Shown: in pieces, positions 33,620 through 45,050 of the stretch | Numbering within the stretch: position 1 is the first letter of the stretch | Layout: each line of letters opens with the position of its first letter | Source of the DNA: Tenebrio molitor | Taxonomy: Eukaryota; Arthropoda; Insecta; Coleoptera; Tenebrionidae | Reading direction: 5' to 3' | NCBI RefSeq assembly: GCF_963966145.1 | Contig: NC_091053.1 | Coordinates: 12,958,001 to 13,022,000, forward strand | DNA length: 64,000 bases | Translations under genes and position numbers: made by a program | Notes under the pieces: model-generated | Told to the model about the DNA's origin: nothing | What the model saw: the letters and a program-made list of their open reading frames with translations, nothing else | Database searches by the model: none

Positions 33620-33943
33620 GGCACTCTATATTTTATTACAATACGAATATTCAGAAGAAGGTTCTTTATAAGAACGAATAAAAAAATATATAGAGTGTAA
33701 TTTGAAAAAAAAAAGTTGGCTATGGTCTGTCAAAAAATAGATGTCGAAAAAAATATCGAATAGGATAATAATAAAGTGTTTTTCGAACTATTTCATTTGA
33801 TGTATCATTTATTCAAATCGGATAAAGAATAAGTAAGATACAGCGTCAAAGGTTTTTCGTCAATCACCCTGTATGTTTCCGACCCGGGGCGAAATTTAAA
33901 AAAAAAGGCTATATTCTATCTCGTGATTCGGAAGTCACGTTAC

Positions 33944-34024
33944 GACATTGGTCCCGGTCTATTGAGTTTGGTCATCACGCCCCTCATAGATTTGTAAACC
34001 AGTTCTAGACTGTAAAACAACATT
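33944..34024 (-). repeat. Dispersed repeat, copy 2
   Basis: Reverse complement of the segment at 20712-20790. It lies just outside the right end of the 5.95-kb nest. Confidence 0.7.
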
Positions 34025-34436
34025 AAAACAAAACAAGAATATAAACTTGATATAAAAATGATGCGGTGTAACATATGATATTGTATAAACTTTATGAAAT
34101 AATTCAAGGAGAAGTACCAGATAACTGTCACATGAATAGGTATATTAATTTATTTAATTTTTTGGCATATAAAATCTACCTGATTTTCTATTATCCTACT
34201 AAATTAAAATTCTGCTAAATTGGCAACACTGATTAAAACCGTCATATGTTTAGTATTTTTCACTGCTTTATGTTTTGGAACTAGAATTTAAAAACGTACA
34301 ATCTATCACCGTAGGGAGTTTACCTTGTTTCGTTTCTTTCAGCCCGTTAAAATTGAACGTAAAATAAAGAAGTGGACGGCATAGATAGGCAACTAAATAT
34401 ACAGAAACATGTTTTTCAATATGCATTCTTCTAGTA

Positions 34437-34673
34437 CTAAAGTCCATTCATTTTGTATTGAACTTTTCAAGGTCAAATAATTTAAATTTTGGCACTGTAA
34501 TTATGTTTTGTAAATAGTGACATGCATACAACCAACATAATGTGATTTAGCAATGCTCAATTCAACGTTTACGGTGTTTACCTGCATGTCACTATTTACA
34601 AAACATAATTACAAAGCCAAAAAATAAAATTATTTGACCTTGAAAAGTTCAATACAAAATAAATGGACTTTAG
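34437..34673. repeat. 237-bp fold-back repeat
   Basis: Arms of ~85-95 bp: CTAAAGTCCATTCATTTTG...GTAAATAGTGACATGCA and complement, with a ~55-bp loop. No gene. Confidence 0.75.
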
Positions 34674-34967
34674 ATTTATCTAAAGACTTAAAATATATTT
34701 TTTTAAATTAATTGCTTAATCAGAAAAGAATGATACTTATTTACTTAAAAAAATTAAACCAAAATGAAATTGAATGTAAATTTCGTGTCCAATTAAAAAT
34801 AAACTTTAACTTACACTCTTTACTCTTTTATTACAATAACAATAACAATAATTTTTATTCGTGTTAACAACATTATGTTTTACACAAGTCAAGACTAAAC
34901 ACCAACATAAAACAGAACAAAACAAAACATAACATATATGTATATACATACAATGAATTTTGATAAA

Positions 34968-36380
34968 TTATTTAGCACAACACCTGACATAAAAACTTCT
35001 GTAATCATAATATGCACCTTCAGTTAATAGCGTTTTAATCTGCGTTATGAACTTATTACGAGGCAATGCAGTTATTTCGTTTGACAAACTGTTATAAAAT
35101 ACAGGACCATAATAATTTGAAGCTGTTTTACTTTTCTCAAGTCGTAGGTACTCAATGTGCAGGTCATCATTATTTCTTAAGCTACGTGTATGCATGTTGA
35201 TCCGTAGCTTGTATTTGTTTAAATTATCTTTAATATATATCAAGCTGTAAAGGATGAATAAGGACGGTACCGTCAGAATTCTTTTATTAATAAAAATATT
35301 TTTGACACATTCTTGATAACCCAAACCAAATACGACTCTGAGGGCACGTCTTTGTAGGGCAAATATACGTTTTGCATGAGGCGAATGCCCCCAAACTGTT
35401 ATTGCGTATGATGCAACCGACTGAAATAAGGAATAATATGCTATAAGCAACATTTGGGATGACACTTCGTCTTTCAATTGACGCAACAAATAGATTGCTT
35501 TATTTAGTTTCCCTGAGATATATTCCACATGGGCATCCCAGGTGAGATGTGAATCTAGAACGACACCTAAAAATTTAGTTTCTTGAGTTTCATAAGATGA
35601 AGAAGTTGAAAAAACAATTTTGGTAGTTTTTTCATTATTGAGATTCAATTTATTTGCCTCAAACCAATTTAATGCTTTTAGTTCTGTCTCTCGCATAATC
35701 TGATGTAAATTCGTGCTATTTAATGAGGAATCAATTAATGTTGTATCATCAGCAAACAAAATGGATCCGTCATTAATATATTTAGGTAAGTCGTTGATAA
35801 AATATAAAAACAAGAGAGGACCCAAAACAGACCCCTGAGGAACTCCATACTTAAGTTTAACTACAGAGGAGATATTTTGTTTATACTGAGTTGCTTGAGT
35901 TCTGTCAGATAGGTAACTGTTAATCAAGTCTAGAGAAGTGCCACTTATTCCATAAAATTTTAATTTTTCGATTAAGATGCGGGGTGAAACGCAATCGAAC
36001 GCTTTCGATAGATCGCAGAATGTACCACCCACATATTTCGAGTTTTCAAAGCCACTTATTACCCGAGAAACAAGTTCTTGAATTGCAGAAGTTGTACACC
36101 TGCCTTGCCTAAATCCAAATTGAAATGGAGATAGTATATATTTTGTTTCACTGTATTCATACAGTTGTTCAAATAATATTTTTTCAATTATTTTGCCCAT
36201 AATTGGCACGATAGATATGGGTCTATAATTTGTTAAGTTATTTGGATCACCTTTTTTATGTAGTGGCACGACTCTAGACATCTTAAGGCAGCTGGGAAAG
36301 ATACCATCACGTATTACCACTTGATTAATTAATTTAGTTAGCGGAATTACCAAAAGATCTATCACATATTTAATTATATA
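34968..36380 (-). pseudogene. LINE reverse transcriptase, endonuclease-less copy
   Basis: About 470 residues with RT motifs FCDLSKAFDCV (motif A), YGVPQGSVLGPLLF (motif B) and ILFADDTTL (motif C). The RT finger region reads VPLHKKGDPNNLTNYRPIS. The thumb has LNLNNEKT and TKFLGVVLD, and the C-terminal region includes YAITVWG. The apparent N-terminus (MYCQLKQSF) is encoded by the MITE's right part and is an artefact. The real coding sequence is YIIKYVIDLLVIPL preceded, across the MITE, by DIYEINI. No other frameshift is visible, so the copy is otherwise well preserved. Probably a Jockey- or CR1-related clade; not resolved. Confidence 0.8.
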
Positions 36381-36611
36381 CCGGGTGATCAAAAAGGACT
36401 GTTTAAGTTGGCAGTACAATTAAGAAAATTTTCCAATTCGGTTATTTATAACACTGCAACCGGATATGTTTTGTTGGTTTATTTGACAAATATCTGATGT
36501 AGGTATAGCATTAACAACGACAAGCCATCAACAACCGAAAGTTACTCCTGTTATACGATTTAAAATACAATTCAGTGTTACCAACTTAAACAGTCATTCT
36601 TGATCACCCCG
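36381..36611. mobile_element. MITE inserted in the LINE, TA duplication
   Basis: 231 bp, TIRs CCGGGTGATCAAAAAGGACT...AAGTTGG and complement, flanked by TA at 36379-36380 and 36612-36613. Reading the LINE across it restores a continuous protein. Confidence 0.85.
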
Positions 36612-36699
36612 TATATATTAATTTCATAAATATCTTTTGTTCTGTTATTTTTCATTTTTGAGATGACATCCCTGGTTTTTATTTATATTTTTTTTATTT

Positions 36700-36958
36700 A
36701 TACACAGTGGCTATCAATGATTGAAAATTATTATGTTATGTTATGTTTGTAACACATTTGAAATCTTTAGTTGGCAACATCGTTGGCATGACAGATGCAA
36801 TTTTCAAAATTGAAATAAACAAACAAACAACTTCGTGACATAACCTAACCTAAATAGAAATGATTGACAGATGATGTAAGAGAAGATTTGCACTACCAAC
36901 AGCATCAGTGTTGCCAATCCAATATTTTGCTTCAATCATTTATAGTCACTCGGTATAT
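36700..36958. mobile_element. MITE with ATACACAGTGGCTAT ends
   Basis: TIRs ~27 bp: ACACAGTGGCTATCAATGATT and, inverted, AATCATTTATAGTCACTCGG. Confidence 0.65.
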
Positions 36959-36978
36959 ACTATTGTCACGTTTATAAC

Positions 36979-37217
36979 TACCGCGTGAGCAACAATTATT
37001 GTTTGAGTTGGCAATAAAACTGGTGATTTTTATGTCATTTTCCAACGAAAATCGAAAAAACCATTATATCAATAAAAGATTACAAAAACCAAGACATTTC
37101 TGTCAGCTGTCAATAATGACAATAAAATAAACGGAAATAGGTACAATTCAGAGTCTTTCCAATGTCAACTAGAATTTTTTATTCCCAACTGAAACAGTTA
37201 TTGTTGCTCACACTGTA
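36979..37217. mobile_element. MITE upstream of the MFS gene
   Basis: TIRs ~35 bp with GTGAGCAACAATTATTGTTT and complement, starting TACCGCGTG and ending CACACTGTA. It lies ~400 bp upstream of the start codon at 37612. Confidence 0.7.
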
Positions 37218-37611
37218 TTTATTTCCCCAATTTTTTATTTTAATTCTAAAAAAAATGTGTAGAGGTCGCCACTGGTCGCCACATGCGATTTTTTAAATCT
37301 AACATGAATCTGTCAATTTGATTTTACATTTACAATGATCAACAATAAAAAATATTCCTATTATCCACTCATATTGCGATAAATGATTAACAACAGTATC
37401 AAATTCTAATGGACACAAAGCAGATAAAACTACCTCCAAAACGCTTGATGCGCGATTAGATAATTAAATTGTTAGGTTATTTATTATCACAAGTGACACT
37501 GTGATAAAATTATATTGTTTATGTTAATCTAGATTTAAACCTAATGACACGAAACATTCCGAAAACACGTGGCCTTTCATTAGTTTGTTAGTTGTAAAAG
37601 AATCAAAAACA
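37218..37611 (+). other. Upstream region of the MFS transporter gene
   Basis: No clear TATA box or initiator can be assigned by eye. It presumably contains the promoter of the gene starting at 37612. Confidence 0.35.
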
Positions 37612-39053
37612 ATGACCGCGAAGAACCGAGATTTAAATTTAGTCTACATTATTTCGTTTATGGTAATATGTACAATTCAATTAAAGCGGAAGAAATATCA
37701 TCTGAGTATTTTTTCAGGACTTATTTGCAGTAGGATTAACTGTCCCACTGTTTAGCACCCACTTACGAGAACTGGGAGCTTCGCACTTCACAATAGGCCT
37801 CCTAAGCTCACTGTATTCAGGCTTGCAAGTCATATCAGGCCCAGTTGTGGTAAGTATAACTCTTGGAAACCCCCTAAGATTCAAATACGTGTCAATAGGG
37901 TAGTTGGAGCGACGTGAGGGATCGCAAATCCGTCCTGACAATAACTCTGGTGTTGTGTAGTATAGCTTATGTTGCCCTAGGCTTCGCCAACTCAATTTTA
38001 GTCATAGCAATTGTGAGATTCGCACTTGGTAAGAGTGATATAAAGTCGAGAAACCATCTCAAAACTGTTTTCAGGTGTCACTAAACATACTCAAAGTTTG
38101 TGCAAAGCTATAATCACAGATTTGTTGCCACCATCGGAGAGGGCCAGCGCGTTTGGGAGGTCAGCAGCATGGGGGTCTTTGGGTTTCATAATCGGACCTA
38201 CTCTAGGAGGACACTTGTCCGAGTTCAACAACGGATTTACATATGTGTGTGTGTTGACGAGTCTCCTCTTTGTTATTAATATAGGTAAGAAAAATAAATG
38301 TTGAGAAAGTGAGGTTAGGTGTTGGTTTCAGGTTTGACATCTGCTGTGACAGATGTTGGCGACAGAAAACCTTCTGATGTGAGCCCCCAGATGCAGAATG
38401 ACTCGATATTGAGCAGGTTCGGATATGAACTGCACAAATCTGTAACCGACATGACCGACATCGAGTGGGGGACCCTCTGGGAGACGTTCATCCTGCGCTT
38501 CATTTTCGGTTTTTCCGTCACAATGTACTTCTCCCAACAAGCCGTCTATCTACGGGAACAATTCGACATGTCGCAGCGCCACATCGGATACACCATTTCA
38601 TATTTCAGCGCGAGCGGCATGATTTCCGCGTTCTTGCTCCACTACATCACCAACTACTTCTACCGAAACGACGACTCCTGCATGAAGCGCCTCTCACATT
38701 TCTTCCTCTTGATGACGTTGAGTCTCGTTGGCTTATACTTGGCCCCGAATGTAGAATTGTTTTTGGTAGCTCTCATCCCGTTTTCTCTGAGTTGCACCAT
38801 TTTGAGAATCGTCAGTATGGAGTTGATGCTGAAGCAAGCGTCCAGTACACATAGGGGGTCCCTGTCGGGGACTTCCAACAGTATTATGTCAGTCGCGAGG
38901 TTCGTTACTCCAGTTTCATCAGGACTAGTTGCTGACAAGTTGGGGGGACACTTGGCGCTGTTGTTTGCAGCTCTTCCGCCCTTAGTGGGGACAATAGTTT
39001 CGGTAAGAATGAGGATTAAGAGTGCGACCAAAGCAAAAAGGAAAAATGAGTGA
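37612..39053 (+). CDS. MFSD9-like major facilitator transporter, five coding exons
   Basis: Exons 37612-37662, 37718-37849, 37899-38028, 38075-38284 and 38332-39053 join in frame (1245 nt, 414 residues) with GT-AG introns of 46-55 bp. The first exon gives MTAKNRDLNLVYIISFM and continues DLFAVGLTVPLFSTHLREL, a first MFS helix. GSWSDVRDRKSVL is the MFS loop 2-3 signature (G..SD..GRR/K). LPPSERASAFGRSAAWGSLG and GPTLGG are further MFS hallmarks, and a second half of six helices ends in KSATKAKRKNE. The overall plan and the first-helix and loop sequences match animal MFSD9, a poorly characterised membrane transporter; the substrate is unknown. An antiparallel relative lies at 41013-42518. The orthology call is inference. 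Confidence 0.85.
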
Positions 39054-39237
39054 TTCTGGGGGTATTTAAATTGTGGCGTGTTATCTGGAATCAACTTGTA
39101 AATTTGATTTTGATTTTTGAACTGTCATATTTGAATTTGACAGTTAAGTGCACCAACATAAAATCGTAAATGTGTTGCCAACCAAACAAAAATAATTTAA
39201 ATTTTTAAAAGCGACCCGGTATTTCCCAGTTTTCCTA

Positions 39238-39611
39238 CTACTTTCGTGTCAAAAATAAATTACTCCCTAGGATTTAGGGATATTCGTTACTAGGTTGCCA
39301 TAAATTTGGTTAGGTTGGAGGATATGTGGTTTCCGGTGACAAACAAAAGATATCCCAAAAATGTGAGACAGCAAATTAATTGTAACAGTTGCAAATGATT
39401 AATTTCTCGCTAAGTGATAGATGATTTTTCGTTTCACAATCAATTTTGGTGACTGGCGGCATATTTATTTGGATTTAATCTCTCAATTCAAAATAACCAA
39501 CCTTAGGCGTTCAAAATAACTTTTAAAAATTCTAGTTACACAACATGAAAAACGTTATTTCCCTAAAAGTGCGAATTCTAGGGAGTAATTTATTTTTGAC
39601 ACGAGAGTAAT
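39238..39611. mobile_element. MITE downstream of the MFS gene
   Basis: Arms TTCGTGTCAAAAATAAATTA and complement (~45 bp), total 374 bp. Confidence 0.7.
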
Positions 39612-40932
39612 TAGGCGTAACATGTTGGGAGTGTGTGCAGCTGATTAAGAACGATTGTTACTATTTTATTTTTTCCGAAATGTCCCGATGTGATCCGTCA
39701 TTAGTTTGAATTCACCGTTTAATGTGTCTTGTGCCCCGGTTTTTAAAGAAACGAATCCAAAAATTAACAATTTGTGTTGTAATGGATGATTTGCAAAACA
39801 GAAAATAATGGGAAAACAACATAAGAGAAGAGAAGAAAAGATTTTCGCGGATATAAAATCTTTTTTTTTAAACAATTGTCAATGACAAAATTCCCTTGAA
39901 GACCATCATACCATCCTAAAACCTTTCGTTTCGGAACACTGTATTGTAAAATCTCCCTGGAGCAGGTTTGAGGTTATGTCAATAATTTTCAGAAGTCTGA
40001 AAAGTTTCAGGCAAATTTTATACCAAAAGACAAGAAGTAAAGACGATAATGAAAAATACAACTGAACATGTTCAGTAGCGCAAGGGCCTTTACATCAAAA
40101 TGGCTGTCATACAGTTCACATTTTACGTTGCCAACCTAATAACCATCAAATAATTAGTGGCTCATACCAACAGGACAACACATTGACAATTGTTAAAAAA
40201 AAGAACTTTAGTCTCTCAACGCGACGCTGCCACATCGTCGACTGCTGATTGAGGTTAGAATATGTTCCTTACAAGTTCGTCGGTTTATAACAATTTTAAC
40301 TCTTTATAATGCCAAAATTAACAATAATATCTCGGTTAATGTTTTTACATTATTTGATTTAAACAATATATTTTACACTTACATTTTTTTACTTGGGTTT
40401 ATGATGGCTAAATCTTGAAAAAAAAGAAATCTCAATGAGTCTCAATCATTAACATAAAAAGTACTAAATTGATTTCTAAAACGAAAACATTTTTAAAATG
40501 CATTAGATGTTACACTGTTTTATCTTTGAACATGTCTCCAAGACATCTACATAATTATTAACCGCTTTCAAAATCGTTGATTGATCGTGGTAAATCGTTT
40601 AATTCCATTGATTTAGTCAAGCTGAAATTCAAGGCTGTTGGTTTTACTCTTCGTAGGTCAATTAGACAAAGTTATTGAACAATTATTCCCTTCAATGATT
40701 CAGCTTTCAAGTCTTTTTTTCACCAATTCCATTCATGCAACAGTCCCTTCGTGCTCATTCATTCTTGCGTAGTTTTATCATCACAACACTTTTTTTTTCA
40801 AATGATTATAGAAAAACATAATCATAGTGTCCCAAATAAGTTTATTCCAGATAATAATTTTTGAATTTTAAGTAGGAAAAATGTGATAAGACTCGTCAAG
40901 GGACCACCAAAAACTTGTTACTGTTTACAATA
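39612..40932. other. No gene recognised
   Basis: AT-rich intergenic sequence between two convergent MFS genes. No supported feature. Confidence 0.4.
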
Positions 40933-40938
40933 TTTATT
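40933..40938 (-). terminator. Poly(A) signal candidate for the MFS paralogue
   Basis: AATAAA on the minus strand, ~75 nt downstream of the stop at 41013. Confidence 0.45.
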
Positions 40939-41012
40939 TAGATATTTTCACTGGTTGTTGGACAATATCGTCAATATAGTATACAATTTTCTGGCTTTCG
41001 TTACTCCACACA

Positions 41013-42518
41013 TCAGTCCTCTTTGACACCTTCCGCTTCCTCTTCCTGTTGCTCTTGTACTCGTCGCCGGCTGGGCGCCGTCAACCTCTGGTTGATCATG
41101 TAAGTGACAACGACAGGCGGCAACATCGACAACACTTTAAAAGCTCTACCGCTGAAGAAGTGACACACGAACCCGAACCAAATCGGTACGATAATATTGA
41201 GCAAAACGACGATCGTCTTCTTCGCCTGGTACACCTGCTCGTCCGATTTCAAGTCGAGCACGTCGTCCTCCGCCAGACTGTTGACCAGCGTGTAGGTGAA
41301 CAGCAGCGGTACCATCACCACCAAGAAACACTCATAGTTGGGGGCGTGATACTGGCTCACCACGCTGACGGCGCACAGCAACAACGCGTGCTCGAACATG
41401 CTCTTCTTGTTGGCGCTCAGCCCCTTGACGAAAGGGACGATGCAGCTGCTGGCGAAGAGCCACATGTGGTAGTAGGCCGTGGTGTAGCCCACGACGACGC
41501 TGCCCACTTTGTAGTTGTAGCAGAGGAGGTAGATGAAGCGGGTGAAGAGTACGGTGAAGACGGTGACGAAGGCGGTGTGCAACAGGATGGCGTCCCAGTG
41601 GTCTTTGTAGTCGATCGTTCCCAAACTCTTCACTTGTTGGTAGCACGTGAAGGGGAGCGACGCCAAGCGACTCTCCGGTCGGTGGACGTTGATGTCGTCG
41701 TTGTCCATTTGTTGAAGAACAACTGGAAACTTTTCACATCATCTGCAGCAGTCCCACTTGCTAAACTTACGTAATCCTGCCAGTGAGAACACAGTCGAGA
41801 ACATCGCGTTCGATGTGAAGTCTTCGTTGCACTGGAAGATGTAGCCACCGCTTATCGCACCCACGACCATGCCAGACACCTTCATGATATCCAGAAAATT
41901 AAAATACGAGATCACTTTGTCCTGGGGTTCGGTTCTTGTCACCAACTCCTTGGAAATAGGATTGATCTGGTTGGCGAGTGCTGCTGAGAGATTTGTGATG
42001 ATAGTCTGAACGTGAAGGTGTCAAAGACTTTACTCCCACCCCCACAGCTTGGTCATGAGACAAACTGAGGTGTTACTGGTCTTTGGGGATGAAAGTCAAA
42101 CTGGAGGATGATGTAGTACTCACCGTATACAAGCCTGAGCGTTACCAAGATCCAACAGGAGTCGTAGAACACCAGAGTAAAATAGACCAAGAACATGACG
42201 AACATAGCGAACGTGATGGCGTGTTTTTTGCCATGTTCGAACAACCCCTAGAGCTTGGTGTGATTGATTAGTAGGCGCGAGAGGTCCACTTACGATAACA
42301 TCCTTGCCGATGGAGGTGCAGATGTAAGTGAATGCCGCCAAGAACCCCAAGATGATCTGGTTGCCCCCGTGCATCATCACATGGAGTGAGAAGCTCGGAG
42401 CGACAATTCCGCAGGACAACGAGCTCTGGAAGGGGGAGATGAACAGACGGGAAACGTCAAATTTGCAACTCACCAAAAAGTTAACGACCAGGAGCAACTG
42501 AACGTTCGACAATCCCAT
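41013..42518 (-). CDS. Divergent MFS transporter, paralogue of the MFSD9-like gene
   Basis: Exons on the minus strand: 42518-42474, 42425-42294, 42247-42124, 42005-41771 and 41722-41013. Exon 2 is 132 nt, exactly as in the gene at 37612, and the GLFEHGKKHAITFAM...LRLVYG exon aligns with its loop 2-3 exon, although the SD..RK signature is lost. The last exon encodes several helices and an acidic tail (EEEAEGVKED). Introns are 46-50 bp except that after exon 3 (~118 bp). The exon 3/4 junction is a problem. The strong GTGAGT donor at 42123 is phase 1, while the only usable acceptor (42006) starts a phase-0 exon. Either a weaker phase-0 donor (GTAACA, giving an insert of ~14 residues) is used or the gene carries a frameshift. 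Function unknown. Confidence 0.7.
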
Positions 42519-42817
42519 TACTTACGCTTAATGAGAGAAAATTCAATAATTACAATTTAAATTTCTTGAGTGGGTTTTCATGCTACAGCGAATTTCGATA
42601 CTCATGACTTGCCAAGGGTACGAATTTGACATTTCCGGCGTTGCACAAGTCTGTTAGGCTTAAACGTTTCAGATTTTCATGGTGGTTTTTTACGGTAACA
42701 TCCTTGTGGATTTGTGGTATCGCGCGAGGTGTCAAAAAAATTCGCAACCAGATGTCAAAACGAGGTTCAGGAGGTTTTGTGGGGAACAGTGGCGACTCTG
42801 ATTTGGACTCAATGACG
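42519..42817. other. Short intergenic region
   Basis: Between the divergent MFS gene start and the 3' end of the kinase-like gene. Nothing recognised. Confidence 0.35.
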
Positions 42818-42823
42818 TTTATT
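42818..42823 (-). terminator. Poly(A) signal candidate for the CHK-kinase-like gene
   Basis: AATAAA on the minus strand ~100 nt after the stop codon at 42924. Confidence 0.45.
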
Positions 42824-42923
42824 AAAAGTTTAGCAATAAATCATTAAACTGGTACTTAAAATGGCATTAAAACGGTAAAAAACACTAACTACAATTCACA
42901 TAGACTGGACAGATACAACAAAA

Positions 42924-44178
42924 TCAAATAAATCCTTTGTCCATCGCCAGTTGGATAATGGGAGACGTTCGCTCGCTGCACTTCCGGATGAGTTCTTGTC
43001 TCGTCGATAACTTGACCTTGCGATCGACAATCTCCATGAGGTCGAAGACGTCTTCGGGCTCCGCCAGGCAGTTTCTGATCACCGAAAACATCATCCGCAA
43101 GCCGTACTTGGCGAAGGTGCTCCACTGCTCGTCGTACTTGTCTTCGGGGAAGAGCTTCTTCGGGTCGCTTCCGAGCTGTTCCAGGAACTCGCACAGAGTG
43201 TCGTAGTAGAGCTTCTTGTACTGGTCGAAGCGCGCGATGTCTTCTTTGGACATGCAGGCGAAGAGGAAGTACGACAGGTCGTAGACGGGAGAGGCCAGTC
43301 TGCTGAACTGGAAGTCCAAGAAGCAGACATCCACGGCTTGCTTGTCCTGGAAGTTATCCCGTGAAAGAGCGTCAGTTGGAGAAAGAGACACTTACGTGGT
43401 GCTTGAAGAGGTAGTTGTTGTTTTCGCAGTCTCCGTGGATGATGACGGCGTAGTCGTCGGGGGGGTCCACCGCGTCGGTCAGTTTGTACAAGGCTTGAAG
43501 TTTTTCCGCGACCTGGGGGAGGTTGGATTCTTGGGCTATCTTCTGGAGCTCGTCGAAAAACTCTTTCTCCCCTAAGGTTTGCTCCAAGTCGGTGCCTTTC
43601 AGGACGTTCTTCACGTACTTGTCAAGCTCGGCGAAGACTTCCGGTTTTTGGTCTTTCAAGGCGAAAGATACTGCGTGGAATTTGGCATAAGCTTGTACCA
43701 CCTGCTTTATTTTTTCCTCGTTCAATGGAATCATCCTGCTGTGCATGGTGTACCCTTCTTCTTTCATGTTGCTCAAGATCAACACCTCCATGTTGTCGAG
43801 GATCAAACTGTCATGGCACTCGGCGAGGTTGTTGAAAGGGTGTTGGATCTTGCGTTCTTCTTGGAACTTGACCAAAACTGGAACGATCTCTCGGTAGAAG
43901 TTGATCTCGTTGATGCAAATGCCTCTCAAGGGCATCATCTCCCTCATGGCCTCGCTGGTCTTACCGCTCTTGATGGCCAACTTGTAGATCTTGGGGTCGT
44001 CGGTGTTGCTTTTAGCTTCGACGTACGTCACGTCGGAGAGTTGACCCTCGCCTTTGGCGGCTTTCGCTTTGATGGAGACGGCGAATTTGATGGTCTCGTC
44101 TTTCATCAAGAGGGGCTTGAGCCAATGTTCGACGTCTTCGATTTTTACTTTGTTGGTGGCGCACTCGATTGAACCCAT
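42924..44178 (-). CDS. CHK kinase-like (ecdysteroid kinase-like, EcKL) protein, two exons
   Basis: Exons 44178-43396 and 43346-42924 with a 49-bp GT-AG intron (GTAAGT...TTCCAG) in phase 0, giving 401 residues, typical of the family. The catalytic loop reads VIIHGDCENNNYLF (Brenner-type H-x-D....N, with HGD/N). After the intron comes the metal-binding DFQFSR in VDVCFLDFQFSR, the EcKL equivalent of DFG. The N-terminal lobe includes the ATP-binding region around LSDVTYVEAK and YKLAIKSG, with the catalytic Lys in LAIKS. The C-terminal part includes SPVYDLSYFLF, another family hallmark. Such proteins phosphorylate small molecules; ecdysteroid 22-kinase is the characterised member and detoxication is proposed for others (established knowledge). 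The particular substrate cannot be inferred. Cytosolic, no signal peptide. Confidence 0.92.
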
Positions 44179-44809
44179 CTTGCAGTTTTCGTGTCAAGTT
44201 GTCGACTGAACGATTCCAGAAGCTTCGCCGCCGCCAAAAAATTGCGTTTTTACGCTGCAGATACGAGTTTTTCTTGGCGTGAAGAGATAAACTGCAACTG
44301 ATTGTCGAGGTGCTGAAGGTTTTTACGATGAATCGCCAAGGACTGAATAAATAAAACTTACACTATTTTAAAATTATTTTCAGTTTTTTGCAAGTCCATA
44401 GGATGTTTTTTTATTAAAATTCTTTTCACCAAAAGCAACTTTTACTTTCACCATCAAAAAAAATGGTTGGACTACGACCATTTTGAAGAAAATTGGGAAC
44501 TGCAAACAATGTTTGTTACGATTTTCTCCAAGATTATAAGAATTAGTTTTAACTTCTTCGGCTTAAAAAAGTATTTTCAAGAAAGGAATTGAATGCTTTG
44601 GTTATGGTCGTTTGAAAATATGAAATAATCAAAAAATATTATATCAAAGGTAAAGCACAAACAAACACATAAACGTAATTTCCTTTGTGATAAGAAATGA
44701 CATGAATGGCCTGAATGGAACTGAATATTCTTCTCTATTTCGTTTGACTTCCACTTATAATCTCCCAAGTGAGTAGTGAGTAGATTATTATCGGAAATTT
44801 TTTCGAATG
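44179..44809. other. Upstream region of the kinase-like gene, no further gene
   Basis: Presumably includes the promoter of the 44178 gene. No motif can be assigned with confidence. Confidence 0.35.
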
Positions 44810-44993
44810 TACAGTGGCGGCCAAAATAAAGTAGGACAATGTTTTTTCGCTAATGTAAATTTGCTTGCCCTTTCTATGGTTACTATGAAAATATTTATTT
44901 ATTTATTTATTATAGTAACCCCGGTTTACTCAACTCAATTTTGACTAAATTTCTTAATAAGACTTGTCCTATTTTATTTTGGCCGCCACTGTA
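44810..44993. mobile_element. Mariner-like MITE (TACAGTGGCGGCC ends)
   Basis: 184 bp with near-perfect ~32-bp TIRs: TACAGTGGCGGCCAAAATAA...GTAGGACAA and complement. Confidence 0.8.
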
Positions 44994-45001
44994 TTTTAAA
45001 A

Positions 45002-45050
45002 CGTAGGTATTAATTAGTCCGAGCGAAACGCGAGGACAATTTAATTACGT
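45002..45050. repeat. Short palindrome I (core-sharing family)
   Basis: TAATTAGTCC / GGACAATTTAATTA arms with core CGAGCGAAACGCGAGG. Confidence 0.55.

Larger units (their letters stand above)
27921..33874. mobile_element. 5.95-kb nest bounded by ~235-bp inverted repeats
   Basis: The ends ATACAGGGTGACTGACGA (27921) and, inverted, ATACAGGGTGATTGACGA (33874) begin arms that match strongly for ~105 bp and then at ~75% for a further ~130 bp, to about 28155 and 33640. Inside, in order, are an (AAT)n tract with a truncated RLE LINE, a MITE, a decayed mariner-like transposase with its own insertion, and an intact RLE reverse transcriptase (-). The simplest reading is an old Tc1/mariner-like DNA transposon (TIRs plus transposase) that collected later insertions. 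An alternative is that the inverted repeats belong to the RT unit, because the right repeat ends only ~20 bp before its start codon. Confidence 0.7.
34830..36690 (-). mobile_element. 5'-truncated non-LTR retrotransposon, split by a MITE
   Basis: The 3' tail on the element strand is (TTATTG)3-like at ~34832-34860. The coding part runs to 36380, is interrupted by the MITE at 36381-36611 and continues to about 36685, where SKMKNNRTKDIYEIN can be read before an in-frame stop. The endonuclease is missing. Confidence 0.75.

Noticed and set aside
36381..36419. N-terminus MYCQLKQSF of the LINE RT at 34968
   Set aside because: Encoded by the inserted MITE, not by the LINE.
41049..41774. 241-codon plus-strand frame
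   Set aside because: It is antisense to the last exon of the MFS paralogue, and its acidic, His-rich composition is a by-product of that coding strand.
43579..44172. 197-codon plus-strand frame
   Set aside because: Antisense shadow of the CHK-kinase-like gene.
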